64,000 nt of DNA from Actinophytocola xinjiangensis (GTDB lineage: Bacteria; Actinomycetota; Actinomycetes; Mycobacteriales; Pseudonocardiaceae), in assembly GCF_001921215.1 (NCBI RefSeq), contig NZ_MSIF01000022.1, forward strand, positions 92,649-156,648, read 5' to 3'. Position numbers and translations under genes: made by a program. Below, in pieces: positions 1 to 8,993 of the stretch (its first letter is position 1; each line of letters opens with the position of its first letter). A model generated the notes under the pieces. It was given only the letters and a program-made list of their open reading frames with translations, was not told the origin of the DNA and searched no databases.

Positions 1-594
1 GTCGGTGAACAGCTGCTCGGTGACCGAGGAGATCGCGTCCTGGCGCAGCCGCTCGGCCCAGAAGTCCAGGAACGGCGTCGCCTCCCGCGACATGCCGACG
101 AAGCCCAGGTTGAACACGCCCGACGCCATGATGTCGGCCTCGCTGGGCCGCAGGCCGTCGCGCGGCATCGGCTCCAGCACGTGCGGGGTGAGCACGATCT
201 CGTGCGCCGAGGCCAGCACCCCGACCTCGGTGGCGAACGACCCGAACACCTCGATGTCCGGGTCGAGGTAGATGGCGATCTCGTGCGCGTCGAGCAGCGT
301 GCGCAGCAGCCACGGCTTCACCGCGGTGCTCAGCTCGGTCACCGAGTACGCCAGCGCCATCCGGCCGAACTCGCCGGCGTCCAGCGAGATGTCGCCCGGG
401 CCGAGGAAGCGGATGCCGGGCACCCGCTCGGTGAGGTCGGCCAGCTCGTCGGCGTCGGCGTCGATGACCAGCACCGCGAACGCGGCGTCCGGGTGGTGGC
501 GGGTGAACGACTCGGCCAACACCCTGGCCGCCGGCACGTAGTTGCGCGCGACGATCGTCCCGGCGCAGATGCCGGCGGCCCCGAAATCAGCCAT
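1..594 (-). CDS. Glycosyltransferase, nucleotide-sugar type, C-terminus cut by window edge
   Basis: The frame begins at ATG 594 and runs off the left edge, so about 198 residues are visible. The N-terminus reads like a transferase that carries sugars from nucleotide donors: an opening strand (ICAGTIVARNY), a helix with AESFTRHHPD, and the motif YLDPDIEVF near residue 110, which looks like the DxD metal/nucleotide-sugar site of GT-A enzymes such as GT8. Further on, FNLGFVG fits the acceptor region. The start overlaps the stop of the upstream gene by 8 bp, so it is the distal gene of a minus-strand run that concerns the cell envelope. Donor and acceptor cannot be told, and the missing C-terminus prevents a family call. 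Confidence 0.75.
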   Translation of the reverse strand, partial: MADFGAAGICAGTIVARNYVPAARVLAESFTRHHPDAAFAVLVIDADADELADLTERVPGIRFLGPGDISLDAGEFGRMALAYSVTELSTAVKPWLLRTLLDAHEIAIYLDPDIEVFGSFATEVGVLASAHEIVLTPHVLEPMPRDGLRPSEADIMASGVFNLGFVGMSREATPFLDFWAERLRQDAISSVTEQLFTD

Positions 595-1771
595 CCGCCG
601 GCAACTTCTCTAGCTGGCTGGCCAGCACCTCGTCGAACAGCGCGTTGGTGCCTTCCTTGTCCTCGCCCTGGGCCTGGAGCCGGATGACCTGGTTGCCCGA
701 GGAGTAGTGCGAGCGCAGCAGCGGGCCCTTGCTCGCTTCCTGGTTGGCGGCCGAGAGCACGTTCTCCGGGCCCTCCCGCTCGCTGAGGCTGAACCGCAGC
801 TGCAGGGCGCCGAGCTCGTCGCGGGCCGTGGCGGCGGCCGCCTCGTCGGACATGGTGACCACCAGCACGATGACCCGGATGCCGTTGTCGTTGGCGATGG
901 CCACCGCGGCCTCGCCAGGACCGCCGGCCTCGTAGAGCCCGATCTCCTGCGGGGTCAGGTAGTCGATGCCCTTGACCTTCTCGAACGAGTCGATCTGCGA
1001 CATGTTCTGCTGCTCGCCCGGCAGCTCCACGATCGGGCCCTCGGGGACCTCGGAGGTCGGCGGGGCGCTCTGCGTCTGCTGCGGGTCGTCACCGCCGCCG
1101 CCGGGGGGCGGGTCGGCGGTCTCGTTGTCCGGGCGGAACATGAAGTAGGCGCCGGCGGCGATACCGATCAGCACGACGACGATCCCGATGATGCCCAGCA
1201 CCTTGCCGGTGCTCGACTTCTTCTCGGTCTCGAAGACCTCGGGCCCCTGTCTGGCCCAGTCCGGGGTGCCGGCGGCGGCCAGCGGCGGGAACTCCTGCCC
1301 GGCCCACGGCGGCGCCAGGTCCTCCTCGGCGCCCCACGGCGGCTGGTTGGGCGGCGGCTGCGGGAACCCGCCGGGCGGCGAGGGCGCCGGCCGGGGCGGG
1401 TAGGAGCCCTGGGCCTGCGGCGGCACCCCCGGCACGACCTGCGTGCGGTTGGGGTCCTCCGGCGGGGTGGCCCGCCAGCCGCCGACGGCCTGGGTACGGT
1501 CGGAGTCGCCGAGGTCCTGGCCGGACACGACCTGGGTCCGGTCGGCGTCGTCACCGCCCGTGTTCGCGCCACCCTGCTGCTGCGGCGGCGGCTGCACGGC
1601 CGGCATCATCGTGGTCGACTCGGCGGCCGCGTCCTGGCCGGCGCCCGGCTGCGCGCCGGGGGAGACCGCGGTGGACAGGATCTGGTCGCGCCGCGACCGG
1701 TAGTCATCGGCCGAGATTCGCCCGGCGGCGAGCTCGTCATCGAGCTTGCGGAGTTCGTCCTGCCAGGACAC
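587..1771 (-). CDS. Single-pass membrane protein with SHOCT-like N-terminus and repeated TQVV motifs
   Basis: A 394-residue protein that I do not recognise by name. Residues 1-35 form a short helical domain (WQDELRKLDDELAAG, then DDYRSRRDQIL) like the short C-terminal oligomerisation domain family. Residues 36-180 are Pro/Gln/Gly rich and contain DRTQVV, DRTQAV and NRTQVV at roughly 77, 91 and 108. One membrane segment lies near 190-212, leaving about 180 residues outside the cell. The 1866-2996 and 11833-12135 genes share the same start and motifs, so this is a local paralogous family. The start is GTG 1771, fixed by alignment with the paralogues. The repeated threonines could be Ser/Thr kinase sites bound by FHA domains; that is inference. 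Confidence 0.75.
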   Translation of the reverse strand: MSWQDELRKLDDELAAGRISADDYRSRRDQILSTAVSPGAQPGAGQDAAAESTTMMPAVQPPPQQQGGANTGGDDADRTQVVSGQDLGDSDRTQAVGGWRATPPEDPNRTQVVPGVPPQAQGSYPPRPAPSPPGGFPQPPPNQPPWGAEEDLAPPWAGQEFPPLAAAGTPDWARQGPEVFETEKKSSTGKVLGIIGIVVVLIGIAAGAYFMFRPDNETADPPPGGGGDDPQQTQSAPPTSEVPEGPIVELPGEQQNMSQIDSFEKVKGIDYLTPQEIGLYEAGGPGEAAVAIANDNGIRVIVLVVTMSDEAAAATARDELGALQLRFSLSEREGPENVLSAANQEASKGPLLRSHYSSGNQVIRLQAQGEDKEGTNALFDEVLASQLEKLPADG

Positions 1772-1865
1772 CCTGGCCCCCTTCCATATGACCGGCCGCC
1801 GACACGGCGTCAGATCTGCACTCGCCCCGAACCTGCATATTGTGCATGGGACCTGCCGGTCGGTT

Positions 1866-2996
1866 TCAGTCGGCCGGAAGCCGCTCGGTCAGCTCGGTGA
1901 GGATCTTCTGGAACTCGTCCCGCAGCTGCTGCTCGTTCCCGTCCGGCTGGGTGGACACGTTGAGCTGGACCCACACGTCGCCGGAGTTGTACACGGCGAT
2001 GAACGTGCGGAACTGGTCGTCCTGGCGGGTGATCACCGGCGGGTCGTCCGGCGAGACCTCCTGCGCGGGGGTGAAACCGGCGCGCTGCAGGTGCTCGCGG
2101 GCCAGCACCGCCACCCCGTCCGCGCCGTTGGCCGGCGGGATCGGCGAGGCGACCACCAGGTAGCCGTAGCCGGGGCGCACCGAGCCCCGGTAGACGACCT
2201 CGCTGGAGCCGTTGTCGGCCAGCATCGCGCCGTAGGGCTTGGTGAACAGCTTCAGCTCGCGGGCCTTGTCCAGCGACATCGTGCCGTTGTTCTCGTTGGC
2301 CCTGCCCGGCAGCTCCGGCATCTTGCCGTCGATCTCGTCGGTGCCGGTGGTGGCCGGTTGCTGCTCGGTGGTGGTCTGTGGCGGCGGCCCGGCGGTGTCG
2401 CCGCCCCCCTCGTCACCGCGTAACACGAACCACCACACGCCACCGCCGACCAGCGCCAGCACCAGCAGCGGCACCAGGAAACGCAGCGCGGTCGAGCCGC
2501 CACCGGAGTTGTTCTGGGTGAACACCTCCTGGCCCTGGATGGGCGCGGCGCGGTAGGGCGTCGGGCGCACCCCGGGCGGCCCGACCGGCATCGGCGGCAG
2601 TGGGCCCTGCGGGCCCTGCTGGACCGGTGGCGCCGGCGGGATCTGGTCGGCGGAGACCACCTGGGTGGTCTCGTCCTCCTTGGTCACCACCGAGGTGTTG
2701 GCCTCCGGCTCCGGCGCGGCCTGCGCGGTGGCGTCGACCGTGACGACCAGCGTGGTCTCGGCCGCGGACGCGTCGTCAGCGGCGGCGGCGGTGTCAGCGG
2801 CGGCCGTTCCGGAGGCGCCGTTGGTGGCGGGGTTGGCGGCCGCCCACAGGTCCTCGCGGGCGCCCCGGCCAGGGTTGGGCGAGCCGCTGGAGGCCTCGGC
2901 GAGGATCTCGTCGCGGGCCTTGCGGTACTCCGCGGCGCCGATCTCTCCCTTGGCCAGGCGCGCGTCGAGCTGGCGAAGGCTGTCCTGCCACGTCAT
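1866..2996 (-). CDS. Paralogue of the 587-1771 membrane protein (SHOCT-like domain, TxVV motifs, one TM)
   Basis: 376 residues from ATG 2996. A GTG at 3014 is also in frame, but the ATG aligns with the paralogues (MTWQDSL versus MSWQDEL) and has GGAGAG about 10 nt upstream. The N-terminal helical domain ends in YRKARDEILAEA. It is followed by an Ala/Pro/Thr-rich cytoplasmic stretch with ETTLVV, NTSVV and ETTQVV near residues 80, 100 and 109. A membrane segment lies near 171-192 (FLVPLLVLALVGGGVWWFV), and the remaining C-terminal half is outside the cell. The gene follows the SGNH-hydrolase-like gene by 17 bp and precedes its paralogue by 94 bp. Function is unknown; the design suggests an envelope protein regulated from the cytoplasm. 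Confidence 0.75.
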   Translation of the reverse strand: MTWQDSLRQLDARLAKGEIGAAEYRKARDEILAEASSGSPNPGRGAREDLWAAANPATNGASGTAAADTAAAADDASAAETTLVVTVDATAQAAPEPEANTSVVTKEDETTQVVSADQIPPAPPVQQGPQGPLPPMPVGPPGVRPTPYRAAPIQGQEVFTQNNSGGGSTALRFLVPLLVLALVGGGVWWFVLRGDEGGGDTAGPPPQTTTEQQPATTGTDEIDGKMPELPGRANENNGTMSLDKARELKLFTKPYGAMLADNGSSEVVYRGSVRPGYGYLVVASPIPPANGADGVAVLAREHLQRAGFTPAQEVSPDDPPVITRQDDQFRTFIAVYNSGDVWVQLNVSTQPDGNEQQLRDEFQKILTELTERLPAD

Positions 2997-3013
2997 CAGT
3001 TCAGGTCTCTCCA

Positions 3014-4333
3014 CTAGCGGATCGGGCGTTTCTGCAGTTCTTCGCGAACGAGGTCGATGAAGGAGTCCTCGAGCAGGTTGAGGCTGCCCCGGGCGATGTT
3101 GCGCTCGACGATCTCCAGGATGACCACCTCGTTGTCGCCCATCGTCCGTGCGACCAGGCCGGGGTCGGGTTCGACGGTGCTGTAGTACAGCTGGGTGACG
3201 TCGGAGAACGCGGCCGGTAGGTAGGACGAGATCGGGAGGGTGAAGGAGTCACCGAGCAGCAGTGTAGGGCGCTGGATCATCCCGTCCAGCGGGTCGGAGG
3301 TCCGTCGCACCGGTTCGCGCAGGTCGTTGACGGCCGAGGCGGTCCGGTCGGTCTGCCCGTCGGGACGCAGCCGGTAGCTGGTCGAGTCGTTCTTGCCCTC
3401 CTGGCCGATCAGCGGCGGCAGGTCGGCGGTGGACTGCCGCTCGCCGCGCCTGCTGATCTCCCAGTCGTCGGTGACGCCCGGCTCGAGTTCCTCGGCGATC
3501 TGCTCCAACATCGTCAGCGCGCCCTCGTTGGTCCAGTGCGAGTCCTGCGGGAAGTAGACGGGCTTGTCGTACTCCTCGGCGGCGGCCGCCAGCGGCGGGC
3601 GCATGTCCAGCGCGTCGGCGGTGGCGGCCAGCTGGCTCCACAGGGCGGGGGTGGCCTTCTCCGCGCAGTCCCGGCCGGCGTAGGAGTCGGGCAGGTTCTC
3701 GGGGATCATCGTCGTCTTGTCCGGCACGGCGACCAGCACGAACTCCCGCCCGGACGCCTCGACCGCGGCACGCAGCTTGACCAGCTGGCCCATGGTCTCC
3801 TCGACCGGCCGTCTCGGCTGACACTTGGCGATGACGTCCTGGCCGAGGTAGAGCCAGCCGTCGTCGCCCTCGATGACCCGGCGGTACCCGGCGGCGTCCG
3901 GCTCGTTGGCCGGGTTGTCCGGTTCGGTGGTCCGCTCGTCGCCGGGGTTGCCGGGCAGCGGCCCCGACGGGGTGGAGGTGCCCTGGTCGAACGGCGCCGG
4001 CTCACCGAAGAAGGTGCGGCTGACCCAGTCGGCGGCCGAGATCGCGCCGCCCCGGAAGACGAGGTTGTCGGTGGCCCACGGGTCCATGCCGGTGAGGAAG
4101 TCCCAGCCGTCCCAGACGCTGGGGAAGGAGGCCAGCTGGTGGTTCTCCAGCTCGGCGGGACGCATCCCGAGCAGCCACATGAACGTCGGCGTGGTGAAGA
4201 AGACCAGGGCACTGATCAGCGCGGTCAGCTGCCGCCCACCGTGACGGGGCCGGTGCAGCGAGTGCTCACGCGGGAGCCACGCCTCGTGCACCGGGGGTAG
4301 CCCGTCGACCGGCCGCCGATCGTCCAAGGTCAC
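3014..4333 (-). CDS. AlgJ/AlgX-like SGNH hydrolase-fold protein, membrane anchored
   Basis: 439 residues from GTG 4333. A membrane anchor lies near residues 35-57 (LTALISALVFFTTPTFMWLL), followed by an extracytoplasmic domain. Two catalytic-type motifs of the alginate O-acetylation family are visible: LLGDSFT, which holds the nucleophile Ser, and the DSHWTNEGA block, which holds the Asp/His pair. DDGWLYLG is the usual start of the AlgX/AlgJ domain. Proteins of this family move acetyl groups onto exopolysaccharides or remove them. The neighbours (glycosyltransferases, flippase-like protein) fit a role in modifying a cell-surface glycan. The gene lies 10 bp after the espG-like gene. The substrate is unknown. 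Confidence 0.8.
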   Translation of the reverse strand: MTLDDRRPVDGLPPVHEAWLPREHSLHRPRHGGRQLTALISALVFFTTPTFMWLLGMRPAELENHQLASFPSVWDGWDFLTGMDPWATDNLVFRGGAISAADWVSRTFFGEPAPFDQGTSTPSGPLPGNPGDERTTEPDNPANEPDAAGYRRVIEGDDGWLYLGQDVIAKCQPRRPVEETMGQLVKLRAAVEASGREFVLVAVPDKTTMIPENLPDSYAGRDCAEKATPALWSQLAATADALDMRPPLAAAAEEYDKPVYFPQDSHWTNEGALTMLEQIAEELEPGVTDDWEISRRGERQSTADLPPLIGQEGKNDSTSYRLRPDGQTDRTASAVNDLREPVRRTSDPLDGMIQRPTLLLGDSFTLPISSYLPAAFSDVTQLYYSTVEPDPGLVARTMGDNEVVILEIVERNIARGSLNLLEDSFIDLVREELQKRPIR

Positions 4334-4343
4334 GGCGGCTACG

Positions 4344-5111
4344 TTAGCCGTCGGCCTCGGGAGGTGTCCCCGGGTTGCCGACAGTGGCGGCGGCGGATCG
4401 TTGCACCTGTAATTCGGCGGTCACGTCGGCGCGGGTCGCCGGGCGGATCTCCAGCACGTCACGGGTGGTGGCGACCAGGTAGCGGCCGTGCGCGGAGTCC
4501 ACGTAGCTGACCGGCGCCCGGCCGCCCACCGGGTACAGCTCGCCGGCCCCCGTGGTCGGCGCGGCCACCAGCGCCGCGGCCCGGCGCACCTGCGGCCCCA
4601 CCCGGCGCAGCCCGGCACCGCCCTCGGTCGGCCGTCCCCCCGACGGATCGGTGGCCCGCAGCTCCGCCAGGTCCACCCGCAGCGGCGGCCCGGCCCCGGC
4701 CGGCACGTCCGGCAGGTGGGCGGCCAGCCGCTCGGCCAGCCGCTGGCGGTGCACGCTGCGCACGGTGACGTCGTTCCCGGAGCGCACCGCCAGCACCGCC
4801 TCCCGCCCGATCGCCCCGGCCAGCACCGAGGTGGTGCGGTGCTCGTGGGTCAGCCACCCGTGGAACCCGACGTCCGGCCGGCACACCACGGCCAGCGCGG
4901 CCACCACCTCCCGGTCGATCTCACCGTCGCGGCGCCGCCAGCCCAGCCGCGTCAGGTGCCGCTCGACCAGCCGCCCGAACCGGCCGGCCGCCGCCGGGTC
5001 CCGCCACAGCGGTTCGGGCGTCAGCCCCAGGTGCGGCTCGCCGAGCCCCAGCCCGGCCACCAGTTCCGCCAGCACACGCACGGGAAGTCGCGCCGGCGCG
5101 GGCAACACCAC
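4344..5111 (-). CDS. ESX secretion-associated EspG-family protein
   Basis: 255 residues. The sequence has the EspG pattern: an N-terminal segment asking for a helical-hairpin substrate (LAELVAGLGLGEPHLGL), a central AVLAVRSGNDVTVRSVH strand region, and a C-terminal region ending in YLVATTRDVLEIRPA. EspG proteins are cytosolic chaperones that bind PE/PPE-type substrates and deliver them to a type VII secretion machine. The gene starts 3 bp after the stop of the 5115-6290 gene, which encodes a likely substrate with a helical N-terminus. No ESX core gene (eccC, eccD, mycP) is in view, so the machine must be encoded elsewhere. Confidence 0.8.
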   Translation of the reverse strand: MVLPAPARLPVRVLAELVAGLGLGEPHLGLTPEPLWRDPAAAGRFGRLVERHLTRLGWRRRDGEIDREVVAALAVVCRPDVGFHGWLTHEHRTTSVLAGAIGREAVLAVRSGNDVTVRSVHRQRLAERLAAHLPDVPAGAGPPLRVDLAELRATDPSGGRPTEGGAGLRRVGPQVRRAAALVAAPTTGAGELYPVGGRAPVSYVDSAHGRYLVATTRDVLEIRPATRADVTAELQVQRSAAATVGNPGTPPEADG

Positions 5112-5114
5112 GGC

Positions 5115-6290
5115 TCAGGCCTCCGCCGGTCGGTCCACCAGCCCGATGATGGCCGGCGAGACGATCTCGTCGTAGCCGAACAGCTCCTCGGGGTCGTGCT
5201 CGGCCAGGTAGGCCGGTGCCCGCCGCTGTCCGTCCTCCTCCCGCCGCGCCCCGCCGGTGGGCACCCCGCCGAGCGGCCCGGCGGCGGCGCGGTGGGAGGT
5301 ACCCCACTGGCTGGCGCGGGCGGCGGTCCGCTGCTCATCGCCCCGCCCGGGGACCGCCGCGCCGGGCGTGCGGAACCCGCCGGCCCCGCCCGGTCTGCCC
5401 GCCGTTTCCGGCCTGCCGACCGGACCGCTGACCGTTCCGGGCCCGCCGATCGGACTCGTCCCGTCCACGGGCCTGCTCCCACCCGTTCCGCTTGTCCCGT
5501 TGGTCGCGCCGGACCTGTCCGCCGCGCCCGTCCAGCCGGCGATCTCGGTCGGCCGCGACTCCTCCCCACCCGGATCCGCCGCGCCGGGAATCACCGGGTC
5601 AGGACCCACGCCCGGACGCGCCGTGCCCGCCGCCTCGCCGCCCTCCGCCGTCGCCTCCGCCGTCGCCTCCGCCGTCGCCTCCGTCTCGCCGCCCGCCTCG
5701 CCGCCCGTGTCACCGCCGGCCCGGAGCGACCCCGTGCCACGCGGTCCGCCCTCCACCGACGACCCGCCCGCACCGACCTGGACGTCGACCGTCGCCAACG
5801 TCCCGTAGGACCGGGGGAGGTGCACGGTGTTGTGGTCGCTGGCCCCGGTGTACCCGACCATCACGTCGACGTTGTTCCGCGCCGCCGTGAGATGCGCGGT
5901 GACCTCCCGCAGGAACGTCCGCGCCGTGTCCGGCGAGTCCAGCACCCACGGCCGCACCTCGGTCGGCGCCGGCGGTACCGGCACCACCCGGTTCCGCGCC
6001 TCGACGAACGACTCCGCCTGCCGCGACACCAGATCCTCCGCGGTCGCCAACTCACCCGCCGCGAACTCGTACTCGGCGATCACCGGCCGGGTGGCCCGCT
6101 GGGCGGCCTCGGCGGCGTCACCCTGCCACGCCGACTCCAACTCCCGCGCCAACACGTGCGTCCGGGACGCCAGGTCCCGATAGCCCTCCGCCACCGTGCG
6201 CACTATGTCGGCGCTGACATTCAACCCGTCCGGGCCAGGCCCTTTCTGGAAATTCTCGTAGATCTCCTGGCCGGTGTACTGGATCGTCAC
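5115..6290 (-). CDS. WXG100/PPE-like ESX substrate with low-complexity C-terminus
   Basis: 391 residues. GTG 6290 was chosen because it makes a GTGA overlap with the DUF3558 gene; a longer reading to 6839 would run through that gene. Residues 1-100 are helical with a W-x-G-like turn (SAWQGDAAEAAQ near 54) and a second helix, as in WXG100 and PPE proteins. Residues 100-170 (PWVLDSPDTARTFLREVTAHL) are also helical. From about 185 on the protein is Gly/Thr/Pro/Glu rich and includes a short EATA repeat. Export through a type VII system with the help of the next gene (EspG-like) is the likely route. Its job outside the cell is unknown. Confidence 0.75.
   Translation of the reverse strand: MTIQYTGQEIYENFQKGPGPDGLNVSADIVRTVAEGYRDLASRTHVLARELESAWQGDAAEAAQRATRPVIAEYEFAAGELATAEDLVSRQAESFVEARNRVVPVPPAPTEVRPWVLDSPDTARTFLREVTAHLTAARNNVDVMVGYTGASDHNTVHLPRSYGTLATVDVQVGAGGSSVEGGPRGTGSLRAGGDTGGEAGGETEATAEATAEATAEGGEAAGTARPGVGPDPVIPGAADPGGEESRPTEIAGWTGAADRSGATNGTSGTGGSRPVDGTSPIGGPGTVSGPVGRPETAGRPGGAGGFRTPGAAVPGRGDEQRTAARASQWGTSHRAAAGPLGGVPTGGARREEDGQRRAPAYLAEHDPEELFGYDEIVSPAIIGLVDRPAEA
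5647..5682 (-). repeat. Three perfect 12-bp tandem units inside the ESX-substrate gene
   Basis: The unit GCCGTCGCCTCC (plus-strand reading) is present three times without change. On the coding minus strand it gives a repeated Glu-Ala-Thr-Ala tetrapeptide. Such an in-frame repeat can change copy number by slippage without breaking the frame. Confidence 0.85.
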
Positions 6291-6892
6291 GAGGCCCCCT
6301 TCCGCAATGTCGTGACAACGGCTTCGGCGACATTTTTCGCTCTGGCGCAGGACCGTGTCGCATCCGTGTCGCCGTACTCCGAAGTCCGAAAGAACAGCGT
6401 GTTCGAAATCCCCACCGAGATGTTGCAAATGCCGTCGGCGCGCTGGTCGGCATAGCTGTGGAAGACGGCGGGGTAGTCCCCGACCGTGGTCTCCTCGAAG
6501 TACGCCTGCTCGTCGCGCAACGCGTACAGCGTCGCGAGTCCGACCTGGTCGCGGACGACGAAGCCGACACCGATCGTGCTGTTCTCCTCCGGTGAGGTCT
6601 GCCAGAAGCACTGCGGCCCGACCGTGTCGGCGAGCGTGCTCCCGGTGTCGGCCTGGCCGGGGCCGACGACCCCGAAGCCGGCCAGCTGCTCGCGGCCGAG
6701 CACCGCACAGGGGTCGTTGAGGTAGCGGGCCGCGTCCAGCGGCTCGTCCACCCGTGGCGCGTCGTGGGAGTCCGGTGCGGTCGAACCCGGTACCAGGGTG
6801 TCGCCTGGCAGGGGTTCCCCGGCGCTGGTGGACGTGCACCCGACCACCAGCGCGGCGACGACGAGCACGTTCGCGACCGTCGCCCGGCGCAT
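6287..6892 (-). CDS. DUF3558-type lipoprotein
   Basis: 201 residues. The N-terminus is a lipoprotein signal: MRRATVANVLVVAALVVGC with the lipobox ending at Cys19. The body has the DUF3558 pattern: LNDPCAVLGREQLAGFG, QCFWQTSP, and a late cysteine in DGICNISVGISN. These proteins are anchored on the outer face of the cytoplasmic membrane in Pseudonocardiales and mycobacteria and often occur beside ESX genes; no activity is established. The start codon shares one base with the stop of the preceding gene (TGATG), and its own stop overlaps the next start (GTGA), so the four genes 7236 to 4344 are translationally coupled. Confidence 0.85.
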   Translation of the reverse strand: MRRATVANVLVVAALVVGCTSTSAGEPLPGDTLVPGSTAPDSHDAPRVDEPLDAARYLNDPCAVLGREQLAGFGVVGPGQADTGSTLADTVGPQCFWQTSPEENSTIGVGFVVRDQVGLATLYALRDEQAYFEETTVGDYPAVFHSYADQRADGICNISVGISNTLFFRTSEYGDTDATRSCARAKNVAEAVVTTLRKGAS

Positions 6893-7236
6893 CAGCGACC
6901 CGTGAGCCGGATGGTGTTGCCCGCCTCGGTCTCGTCGTAGGTGGCGCGCGCGGCGCTCAGCCGCTCGACCTGCGCCGTCGCATGGTCGAGCAGCGTCCTG
7001 TTGTGCATCGCCGCGATGCCCATCGAGTCCACGAAGGTCCGCGCCTGAAGGGAGCTGGGGCGGTCGGCCGCCGGCGCGTTCGCCACCAGCGCCACCTGCT
7101 CCAGGTTCGACCCGTGGGTCCTGATCTCGGCCTGAATGTCGTTCCAGCGGGCGATGATCGTGTCCAGGTGGGCAAGATCGGCGAAGAAGTAATCACTGGG
7201 TGTTTGCTGATCAGAATTTCCGGACGGGCTCGTCAC
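6892..7236 (-). CDS. Small helical ESX-module protein
   Basis: 114 residues, first gene of the module with EspG. The sequence is helical throughout: a segment with LAHLDTIIARWNDIQAEIRTHGSNLEQVALVA, a loop, and a second helix with LLDHATAQVERLSAARATYDETEA. The length and helix-turn-helix layout fit the small proteins of type VII systems, but no clear W-x-G turn is seen. The next gene starts on its stop codon. It may pair with the protein of 5115-6290 for secretion; this is inference. Confidence 0.7.
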   Translation of the reverse strand: MTSPSGNSDQQTPSDYFFADLAHLDTIIARWNDIQAEIRTHGSNLEQVALVANAPAADRPSSLQARTFVDSMGIAAMHNRTLLDHATAQVERLSAARATYDETEAGNTIRLTGR

Positions 7237-7333
7237 GGCGTCCCTCCCCAGGGTGTTTCCGACGATGCGGACAATACTGGGGATCGGGAATTGGCGTAAC
7301 CAGAGTTCGTGGAATTAGCTCGAACTGACCACT

Positions 7334-8296
7334 TTACTGACCCGTTGATGCGGAGTGGACACGATCTCGTTTCATCCGCACCAGCCCGTACCGTAATGCC
7401 AGCAGCATGTCCGCCACCGTGTGCGCCACCCGCAACACCAGGCTCACGGTCGTCGCGGCGGCGACACCGAGCAGGGGGGTCAGCGCCAGGATCAGCACGG
7501 CCTCGCGCGCCCCGACACCGGCGGGCGCGATGAACACCACCAGCCCGACGATCCAGCCGAGCGCGAACGCCCCCGTGCACACCAGCGCCAGCGTCACCAC
7601 CGAGTCGGTGAACGGGTCGGCCAGCAGGTAGCCGCCGACGCCGTAGCCGATCCACGCCGGGAACATCCACGCCAGCGGCGCCACCAGGTCCGGCCAGCGC
7701 AGCACCGGCGGCTCGATGCCCGAGCGGCCGGCGAGCTTGCGGGCCAGCAGGTTGATCACCTTGGGGTGCAGCAGCACCAGCGCCAGCGGCAGACACACCC
7801 ACGCCCAGCCGAACCGGCCGACCAGGTCCGGTTGGCTGATCAGCAGCAGCCCGCCGACCAGCACCGAGGTCACCGCGTGCACCACCAGGAACACCGATCC
7901 GGCCAGCAGCGCCATCCCGCCGGGCACGCCGTGCTCGCGGGCGAAACGCACCTGCGCGAGGAACGGCCAGATCGACCCCGGCAGGTACTTGCCGACCTGG
8001 GCGGGGAAAAAGATCTGCCGGGCCGCGCCGGAGGTGACCCGGGAGCCCAGCGCGGCGAGGCAGTGTTTCCACACCTCGGCGGTCGCCAGCAGGCCGAGCA
8101 CGATCGCGGCCAGCGCCAGCGGCAGCCGCCACCAGTCGATCGCGCCGAGGGAGTCGACGACGTCGGGCAGCTGGTCGCGCAGTGCCCAGCCGGCGAGGCC
8201 GACGGCCACCACCACGAACACGATCGCCAGCAGGTCCGCCCGCCGGCTCGGTTTCGGTGGTGGGGGGAGTTCGTCGGCTCCCGCCTGGTCAGTCAC
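7334..8296 (-). CDS. Flippase-like integral membrane protein (UPF0104 / LPG synthase TM family)
   Basis: 320 residues with about eight membrane segments beginning near residue 22 (LLAIVFVVVAVGLAGWAL). The family signature is visible in QVGKYLPGSIWPF near residue 97 and in the late APAGVGAREA block. Proteins with this fold occur in lysylphosphatidylglycerol synthases and in glycolipid pathways, where they are thought to move lipid-linked substrates across the membrane. The start overlaps the stop of the methyltransferase gene by 8 bp. With the GT2 and polytopic proteins upstream it probably serves one glycan or glycolipid pathway. Confidence 0.8.
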   Translation of the reverse strand: MTDQAGADELPPPPKPSRRADLLAIVFVVVAVGLAGWALRDQLPDVVDSLGAIDWWRLPLALAAIVLGLLATAEVWKHCLAALGSRVTSGAARQIFFPAQVGKYLPGSIWPFLAQVRFAREHGVPGGMALLAGSVFLVVHAVTSVLVGGLLLISQPDLVGRFGWAWVCLPLALVLLHPKVINLLARKLAGRSGIEPPVLRWPDLVAPLAWMFPAWIGYGVGGYLLADPFTDSVVTLALVCTGAFALGWIVGLVVFIAPAGVGAREAVLILALTPLLGVAAATTVSLVLRVAHTVADMLLALRYGLVRMKRDRVHSASTGQ

Positions 8297-8993
8297 GCCA
8301 GATCAGCCCGGTGGTGGTGGGGTAGGGCAGGGTCGGCGTGCCGCCCTTGAGCAGCTCGATGCGCAGGCCGGGCAGCGCCGAGATGACGTCCCAGTACCGC
8401 TTGCGCTTGATGTTGTCGAACACCACCACACCGTCGTCGGCCAGGTGGTCCATCGCCCGGCGGAACGCGTCGACGCGGGCCCGGCCGTCGACCACGATCA
8501 GGTCGAACGGGCCGCCGACCTGGTCGATGGTGGACACGTAGTCGGCGAAGTCGAGGTCGGTGTGCCCGACGCGGCCCGAGCGCACGACGGTGTCCTCGGT
8601 GGCGGCGGTCGGCGCGACGGCGTGCAGTTCCACCCCGGGGGTGTCGCCGAGCATCTCGCGGACGAACTCGACCCACTCGGTGTCGTGTTCGACGCTGTCG
8701 ACCTTGCCGGCGCGCTTGGCCAGCCACACGGTGCTGGCGCCGGCGCCGTACTCGAAGATCCGCGCGCCGGGCCGGTCGGCGAGGAACGCCTCGACGCGGC
8801 GCATGGCCGGGTAGCTCCACCACGCGAGGTCCATCTTGGCCATGTCACCGGCGTCGAAGATGGAGAACAGCGTGCGCAGGTGGCGGACCTTCGGCGAGTC
8901 GCTGCGCTCCAGGCGCTCCAGCAGACCGGCCTTGTCCGCGGCCTTGCGGACGGTCTTCACCCCGGTGACGTACGCGCCCCGGATGCCACTCAT
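8289..8993 (-). CDS. Class I SAM-dependent methyltransferase-like protein
   Basis: 234 residues from ATG 8993; a longer in-frame reading runs through the GT2 gene and is rejected because of the ATGA overlap. The Rossmann methyltransferase core is clear: ARIFEYGAGASTVWLAKR (motif I), VDSVEHDTEWVEF (acidic loop), PFDLIVVDGRARVDAFRRA (motif IV) and GVVVFDNIKRK. It resembles FkbM-type or sugar O-methyltransferases more than rRNA enzymes. It lies between a glycosyltransferase and a flippase-like gene, so methylation of an envelope sugar is plausible but unproven. Confidence 0.75.
   Translation of the reverse strand: MSGIRGAYVTGVKTVRKAADKAGLLERLERSDSPKVRHLRTLFSIFDAGDMAKMDLAWWSYPAMRRVEAFLADRPGARIFEYGAGASTVWLAKRAGKVDSVEHDTEWVEFVREMLGDTPGVELHAVAPTAATEDTVVRSGRVGHTDLDFADYVSTIDQVGGPFDLIVVDGRARVDAFRRAMDHLADDGVVVFDNIKRKRYWDVISALPGLRIELLKGGTPTLPYPTTTGLIWRD

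Noticed and set aside
5115..6839. Longer reading of the ESX-substrate gene, starting at 6839
   Set aside because: The first 183 codons would run through the DUF3558 lipoprotein gene in another frame. GTG 6290 makes a 4-bp overlap with that gene and gives a normal helical N-terminus.
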